From positions 10,635,110 to 10,699,109 of the forward strand of contig OU452227.1 in NCBI GenBank assembly GCA_911728455.2: 64,000 nt of DNA, read 5' to 3'. The translations under genes and the position numbers were made by a program. The notes beneath the pieces were generated by a model. It saw only the letters and a list, made by a program, of their open reading frames with translations. It made no database searches and was not told where the DNA came from. Positions 58,501 to 64,000 of the stretch are shown piece by piece. The stretch is from Marthasterias glacialis. Its lineage: Eukaryota; Echinodermata; Asteroidea; Forcipulatida; Asteriidae. Each line of letters starts with the position of its first letter. Position 1 is the stretch's first letter.

Positions 58501-61439
58501 TTTCTATGACACAAAAAATTGAAGAAAAAAAAGAGGAAATCAGCTGATCTGCTAAAAAGTGGCATGCCTACATCAAAACAGGTTTGTATCTCGCCCTTGC
58601 ATTCTCAAGCAAGACTTGCTTAATAGCTCCAAAGAATAAATGGTTTCATGCATCAATTGACAGCGGAACTAGAAATCAAGTCGTCGTACGGGCAGTGTAT
58701 GGCTGTAATGTCCTTCCCTCAGCCAGGCCCAATTCATGGCTCAATTCCAGGACCAGTTCATGGCTCAATTCCAGGTCCAATTCATGGCTCACTTCCAGGC
58801 CCAATTCATGGCTCAATTCCAGGCCCAATTCATGGCTCTGCCTACCACGTCATTCAGGCTTACGAACACAAAATAGTGTGAAGGAGTTCAACATTTTTAA
58901 ATGGTAGGTGTGAGGAGGTCCTGTATAAAACTACAATTTGTATGCTCGTGAAAATGTCAAAAAATTTGAGTGGGCTTTTAGCTGTACCTGGCAAAACTAA
59001 GTTGACGGCGAGGTTCACAATGTAACTTACTGTGGTAGGGCAGTTCAGAGGGTATTTCCCAAGTTAACTTTATTTTCCTTACGTGATTTCTTCGTCTTTG
59101 AAACCAAACTCTGTCATCGTTTTCTGATTCAAGCTGACATCGGAAGACTTCTCTATGACTGTCTCTAAGAACCGCTCTTTAGCTGGGCTGTCCGCCATTG
59201 TCTTTCGGATGTGCTCCCGATAGTCGTCAGTGAACACAATGGCAAATGCGTCCGATTCCTTTCCCAAACGGAAGAGTTTGATCTCCTTCTTCTCCCTCAA
59301 GTCATTCTGAAAAATCATTAAAACATGAACAAACAAAATGAGCTGTTGCAAACTGCTTACCAACCAAAAAGACCTGTTGTATAAATGCAAACAACTGTTA
59401 ATGGCCTCACGTTTCGACCCTAGAAGAGTCTTTCAGACCCTAGCAGAGAAAGACTCTGGTAGGGTCAAAACATGAGGCCATTAACAATTTTTTGCATCAT
59501 TAAATTGTGTAGCAATGTAGAAGTTTTGATTTTGGCAATGGATGTCAGGAAACTTTTTTATGAAAATGTCAAGTTTAGGTCAAGAGAGCTGTTAACAGCA
59601 TGGTATAGTAATAATAATAGTAATATTGATACTTGGCTTTTATATATGGGTCATTCCACCAAGTTGGGACACAGTTTGTGACATTTGTATGATGTCTGCA
59701 TGATTTTAGTCCTGCCCCATTTCTGCTGTATTTAATCACTGACTATCACAACAAATGTTTTGCCTGGTACATTTTGTACCTTGTAACTAGTGCAAAAGGT
59801 GAATTTGCATAATTATGTATTTGAGTGTTGAAAATTTTGAAAAATAAAATTCTGGATGTAACACAGATACCGTGTCCGTGTTACATCCAGAATTTTATTT
59901 TTCATAATAATTTCCATTAAAATACATTAAAACAATTTTATACTTCAACAAACATTTTCACATACAAAGGAGAATGTTACATGAAATAATTGCGTCAAAT
60001 AAATGATTTCTTTTCATAATATGGACAAATGTTGCACAAAAATCACACTGTGTCCCAACTTGGTGGAATGACCCATATCACAAATATTGTAGTAGCTAGA
60101 TTAAGATGCTCTATACATCATTATTCCTTGTTCATCAGATACACATAGAACATTCCTCAATCTTGTTCTACTCCCTGGGGACATGACAACCCCAAACTGC
60201 TTATATTTGCGCTACAGTGTTAATCCAACACAATACAGTCTCAGTCTTCTAAGGTTCCCATTAATACATCTGGGTTTAAGGGAAGCAATTATGATGAAGT
60301 GCCTTGCGCAAGGTCATTTATAAGTGTCATGACCCGGTCATGACACTTATGACCATGTATGACCAGAAATTGAACCCACACTTCGATGATTCAGCCATCA
60401 GAACTTGAGTCCGAGGGACCAGACCGCTGGGCCATGACACGCCACAACAGACCCAACAAATGTCCTTTTACATCAAACTCTTATGCTGTTTGCTCAAAGA
60501 AGTTGAGGATTTTTCAGGGAAAGGATAAATTTGGATGGCTCTCTTGATGATTGGAATGCATTACATGTGCCAGTCTTTGAAATCCTGTTATGAGAAAACT
60601 GACTTTGAGGTCAACTTACAATCTGTTTGTCGACTACTGTTTTGCAATTGACAATGCTGTACACCTGCTGCTTAAAGACAATTGGTGGTATACGATCCTC
60701 AAATGCCTTGACATTCACAAGGGAACGCAGATAAAGGAGGGCGGCCTTCGTATCACTTGGAACCTCAGACACTGAAAAATAAAGGAGATATACCTGAATG
60801 TTTGCAGCCCTGATACTTCACAGAGAAAATGGAGGCAATTGCCTCCGTTGCGCCTGGTCATTGCCTTGGTGCCCTTGAAATGTTCCAGTAGAAATTTACA
60901 ATTTCCTCCTAAAGGTACTCTTTATCAAGAAGAAAATGCTTTGGTGCCCTTGTCCTTTCAAGAACAAAGCAATCAGGTCTGCAATGTTTGCATTCTTGTC
61001 ACGATACAAATGAGAAAAGAAAAGTTAACAAATTTGTCAAAAGAAAAGATGCAATTTCAGGCCTGGAATTACACGAAGGCCACGAAGGCCATGGCCTCTA
61101 TTGCCCTGGTCTTGGCATTGGTGCCACTTTAAAAAGTTCCCATACACTTTAAGATTTTCCAATAGAAGTGCCCTTTGCAAAATTAAAAATGGCCTTGCCC
61201 TCTCAAAGATGAAATTCCACGCCTGCAATTTAGGATAAACATTCTTTATTTGAAACAGTTTCTACATCAGAAATAGGATTCAGGTTTTCATCTTCTTTTC
61301 TCAAACCTCAAGATCAGTTATGAAACAAAATGAACGTACAGGCAACATTGGACTCATTCAAAAGATGGTCGGAATCTGTAGCTGCAACTCGAAATTTCTT
61401 CCTGTTCTTGAAGACATCCGGAATTCTTGATCTCTTCAT
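55574..61439 (-). CDS. STK19: STK19, winged-helix transcription-coupled repair factor
   Basis: Six exons join in phase: 61340-61439, 60620-60771, 59083-59306, 58162-58259, 56950-57008 and 55574-55666, 241 residues (human short form 254). Despite its name STK19 is not a kinase; it is a nuclear winged-helix protein shown to act in transcription-coupled nucleotide excision repair, linking stalled RNA polymerase II to TFIIH. Matches to human in order: RIPPIVFKQQVYSI, VDKQ...LREKKEIKLFRLG, DAFAIVFTDDY, MTEFGFKDEEITQLL, GGVLNVRDVGSWWVAIPGAG, FMKCFTKGR, RKSKYQKIL and LGIQYHIHDIIGAELV. The start ATG at 61439 begins MKRSRIPDVFKNRKKFRV, a basic segment like the human N-terminus and a possible nuclear signal. 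All junctions are GT-AG. Introns carry MITEs, SINE pieces and a 24-bp minisatellite. Confidence 0.93.
55799..56150. mobile_element. MITE (TTAAAGCCCC ends), copy 2
   Basis: Inverted relative to 44277-44636; 352 bp, ends TTAAAGCCCCAACTCAACA and TTGAGCTGGGGCTTTAA; central palindrome TTTTCGTCTCACATGAGACG. In STK19 intron 5. Confidence 0.87.
56320..56492. mobile_element. MITE (CAAATATTGGATGCAT ends)
   Basis: Ends CAAATATTGGATGCAT and ATGCATTCAATATTTG; inner CAGAATATAATCAC / GTGATTATATTCTG. Same family as 22438-22590. Confidence 0.85.
57794..58048. mobile_element. MITE (CAATTGACCGATCCATTAA ends)
   Basis: Ends CAATTGACCGATCCATTAA and TTAATGGATCGATCTATTG; inner GACCAATCACAGCC / GCTGTGATTGGTC. Other members at 48772-49014 and 15583-15675. 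In STK19 intron 4. Confidence 0.88.
58723..58842. repeat. 24-bp minisatellite
   Basis: Five copies of CATGGCTCAATTCCAGGCCC plus four bases, in STK19 intron 3. Frames on the plus strand stay open (GPIHGSIP-type period). Confidence 0.93.
59326..59490. mobile_element. AAAGACTCTGC foldback family, copy without insert
   Basis: AGCTGTTGCAAACTGCTTAC, ATGGCCTCACGTTTCGACCC, centre with GTCTTTC.../GAGAAAGACTC, then GGTCAAAACATGAGGCCATT. In STK19 intron 2, 20 bp from exon 3. Confidence 0.82.
59647..60075. mobile_element. TA-flanked MITE with inner hairpin, nested in a SINE
   Basis: Ends TGGGTCATTCCACCAAGTTG and its complement with TA on both sides. The inner hairpin 59839-59903 has 26-bp perfect arms and a 13-base loop. 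Flanking sequence 59605-59646 and 60076-60445 is a Leu-SINE in minus orientation. Confidence 0.88.
60085..60445 (-). mobile_element. tRNA-Leu-derived SINE, split by a MITE
   Basis: Minus strand: head GTGTCATGGCCCAGCGG, GGACTCAAGTTCTGATGG, B box GGTTCAATTTCTGG, body, and a tail continued beyond the MITE at 59605-59646. A duplicated CATGACCCGGTCATGACAC stretch sits at 60329-60350. Confidence 0.82.
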
Positions 61440-61661
61440 TTCTTGAAGAAAAAAAATAACAAAAAGGAAGAAAGACAAAAGAACTGGAATGTTAACATAG
61501 CTTTAAAAATGGCATTTCAATTTGAAACAAATTGACAACTGTGAAACAAGAAGGAAACATAGCTATGAATGGTAGTAATAGTGATACACAGTAACACTAA
61601 ACAGTATATTACTAGAATTATGTATTTTGATATTTATAATAGTTAAGTTATACCATTACCA

Positions 61662-61808
61662 ATAGACCTTGTGCGTATGACGTCACTGTGACATGAGCAT
61701 TTATTACAGGAAAGGACACCCTCGCACGGAGGTCAAAACAGCTAGTACAATGCACGTTTAATGCTGCATTTGACCTCAAAGATGTCAGCGCAAACATAAA
61801 AGGTCTAT
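61662..61808. mobile_element. MITE (ATAGACCTTGTGCG ends)
   Basis: Ends ATAGACCTTGTGCG and the complement of AAAAGGTCTAT; matches 17781-17917 along most of its length. Upstream of STK19. Confidence 0.8.
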
Positions 61809-62917
61809 ACTGAACATTATTAGTCATTACCAGGGCCAAGATTAATGTATGAATGTAAATGTATGAAGCAATCAATATGTTACAATACAAATCACTATGC
61901 ATCTTAAAGTTAGGATGATTCCTAAGTTAGGACGAGTTTGGTGAAATCAACTACAGTCTACAGGCATGATTGAAACCACAAATGAAAATTGATCCATTTC
62001 ATATATCAATATCATAATCAAGAGTACAATAAATTTGTGCAAGACTGCGCTCAACAGCCTGACAGCATTCAACCATCCCTCCATGATTCAACTACAATCC
62101 CTGTAGGGCAGATTAGTCTAATTTTAGAATAATTCGAAATTAGAATTAGAATGAAATGTCCGGAAATTGGACATTATTAATATATCTACAAACATTACAA
62201 TATTCAATTCAACACTTGTTAATTAATATTTAAGCTCTCGTTCAGTCACAAAAAAAACACAATGTACTCACTTAATCAGTTGCTGTTACTGTAGTGTTAG
62301 TGCATCACTGCCACACAGACACAGTCACACACACTGTGCCACTGTCACTATCACTGTCAATGAGACTGAAGACAAGAGGGAGAAGAGACAATTTCTAACC
62401 CAGAGGGCAGCTTGTAAGTTGCATGGAATGAGGTAACAACAGCCTGCGCCACCCCGCGTGTTTACATTTATATAGGTCAAGGTCAATACAGTCTGACAGC
62501 CAGAATCCGTTTGCAGTGTTTGTAGAGCTAAGTATTAAAGGCACCATACTAAGTTCATTTGACTTAAGATTTCAACCCGTTTTGTCAGACACGGAGGTCT
62601 CCAGACACGTACACGGGTACTTTCCCTACTCTATAGTGCAACGGCATTCACGCGTCACCGTCCCTCGTCAGCAAGCTTCACTTCATATTCAATTTAACTC
62701 TGCAAAAAACAAGTATTGATGGTTTCGGTTGAATGTTGGTATAAGTCAAATACAAGTAAGTAAAACATCGCCAACAACTAAGTTAAGGATCAGCCGTCAC
62801 ACAACAAACATGACAAAATTCATAGATTAAAAATAAAATATGAAATTAAATTTAAATTATCATGATTATTATTATTATTAATATTACTATATAGTATTAA
62901 CTTGTAGATGTACTATT
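61809..62917. other. STK19 upstream region
   Basis: No gene or clear repeat recognised; CACTGTCAC/ACACAGTCACACAC low complexity at 62300-62370. Confidence 0.45.
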
Positions 62918-63100
62918 TTTAACCCATACACGGATGTGTGTTGAGCACTATATACTCAGTACTTTCCCGAGTACTGTGAAAAAATATTCACAGGCATTTT
63001 CCTCGGGTGGGATTCGAACCCACGACCCCCGCCATTCTAGAGCAGTTGTCTTACCAACTAGACTACCGAGACTGCCCGGTAGCTAGAGGCAGTTTGAATC
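62918..63100 (-). mobile_element. tRNA-derived SINE, family T, best copy
   Basis: Minus strand: TCTCGGTAGTCTAGTTGG, TAAGACAACTGCTCTAG, B box GTGGGTTCGAATCCCACC, TATTCACAG hairpin body, then CATCCGTGTATGGGTTAAAA. Confidence 0.87.
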
Positions 63101-63165
63101 CTGAGCCGGCTTTCTTTTTGTAAACTTTAGTAAGCCGGGAAATTGTATAGCACCCTCCTTGAAGC

Positions 63166-63243
63166 TACTCCTAGAACTATGAGGTTCGTTCCGTTATCGT
63201 TCGTGGAGACGATAGCGGAACGAACCTCATAGTTCTAGGAGTA
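63166..63243. mobile_element. 78-bp hairpin MITE, 9-bp target copies
   Basis: Perfect 28-bp arms beginning TACTCCTAGAACTATGAGG, extended by seven more pairs with one mismatch. Flanked by CCTTGAAGC at 63157-63165 and 63244-63252. Unrelated to the element that follows. Confidence 0.9.
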
Positions 63244-63252
63244 CCTTGAAGC

Positions 63253-63380
63253 TAGACCCAGTAACTGGGGCACTGTACTCCTTTTTTGAGATTTTTGACC
63301 TTATCTGTCGTACTAGCTAGTACGACAGATAATGTCAAAAATCTCAAAAAAGGAGTACAGCGCCCCAGTTACTGGGTCTA
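63253..63380. mobile_element. Palindromic MITE, 9-bp TSD family, copy 3
   Basis: 128-bp near-perfect palindrome, ends TAGACCCAGTAACTGGGG / CCCCAGTTACTGGGTCTA, flanked by CCTTGAAGC at 63244-63252 and 63381-63389. Confidence 0.95.
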
Positions 63381-63389
63381 CCTTGAAGC

Positions 63390-64000
63390 ATACACGAGTA
63401 GCCGACATTATAGAATATATTAAATTACACAATTTTTTGGTCCACATACTGATACCACATAGGAAACGATCCTGCTTAATTAGCAACCAACATGTTCTGC
63501 CATGCTATCGAATCCTAAAAACGCCTTTTCACTTTTGTTTCCATCCAGCAACAAAACAGTAAATTAAGTGTCTCATCGTGTTGTTTTTATGGGTCAGTCG
63601 TAGTATAGTCTTCTTTTATCACTAAAAATTGATTCCTTTATTTAAATGGATACTAGGCCTATTACCTTTTCTTTTTCTGATTGATCTGTGGCTCCTGAGG
63701 ATTTTTTTTAAGGGAAAGAAAGTCCAAAATTGAAAATGGTTCCTCCTATCTCGTGAACACGAAGTCACGAGGACAATGCTGGTGCGGAACCAGACTCACG
63801 ATTATCACAGTAAAATGTTTAATTCCCCCCCAAAAAGTCACTGCGCATGTTCAGTGCCTTTGCAGCTGCTTTGTAACATTTACCAGAAGAAACCTTGATC
63901 GCTCAAAATGTCCACTACCTATTCTCAAGTATCTTTCTCTTGTTCATAATGATTATACTTTTTGAGGTGAACCGATGATCAAAATCATAAATATTCGGTT
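63390..64000. other. Right edge, nothing recognised
   Basis: AT-rich; short frames at 63332-63562 and 63753-63965 have no recognisable homology. Confidence 0.45.

Noticed and set aside
58584-58907. Open frames with PGPIHGSI-type repeats
   Set aside because: They come from the 24-bp minisatellite within STK19 intron 3.

Overview
The window is animal nuclear DNA: split genes with GT-AG introns, AT-rich introns, and a very high load of small inverted-repeat transposons, tRNA-derived SINEs and LINE fragments. Gene content is metazoan, and the repeat style (Leu-tRNA SINEs, tails with GCGCTATATAA plus ATT repeats, foldback elements) suggests an invertebrate deuterostome, most likely an echinoderm. 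The species assignment is inference. I saw no retrovirus-like or other capsid- or envelope-bearing element.

Seven host genes can be reconstructed exon by exon. From left to right: a partial FKBP12-type prolyl isomerase (minus, 1031-5746, last exon off the left edge); HAUS2, an augmin subunit (plus, 7845-11241); DHX40, a DEAH-box helicase with 17 coding exons (minus, 13315-26732); a LENG9-like protein with RWD, MJ1316 and 2H-phosphoesterase domains (plus, 28299-31328); an intronless amine-receptor-like class A GPCR (plus, 36283-37359); SLC25A17, the peroxisomal carrier PMP34 (plus, 42242-49909); and STK19, a winged-helix factor of transcription-coupled repair (minus, 55574-61439). The six multi-exon reading frames join in phase at every junction I checked. 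FKBP/HAUS2 and DHX40/LENG9-like are divergent pairs. The genes do not form a functional cluster; this is ordinary mixed euchromatin.

Introns and intergenic DNA are mostly mobile-element debris. Families seen include a near-perfect palindrome of about 125 bp flanked by 9-bp target duplications, TTAA-flanked (piggyBac-like) MITEs, an 8-bp-TSD hAT-like MITE, several other foldback families, and four kinds of tRNA-headed SINE. Nested insertions are common.

The most interesting points are: (i) two unrelated hairpin elements at one 9-bp target, giving three target copies (63157-63389); (ii) a foldback element in an intron of the LENG9-like gene carrying a copy of that gene's own MJ1316-coding sequence (29733-29796); (iii) a U12-type AT-AC donor in the FKBP gene; (iv) degenerate tandem copies of the GPCR 3' coding end just downstream of it; and (v) Glu in place of the amine-binding Asp in that receptor.
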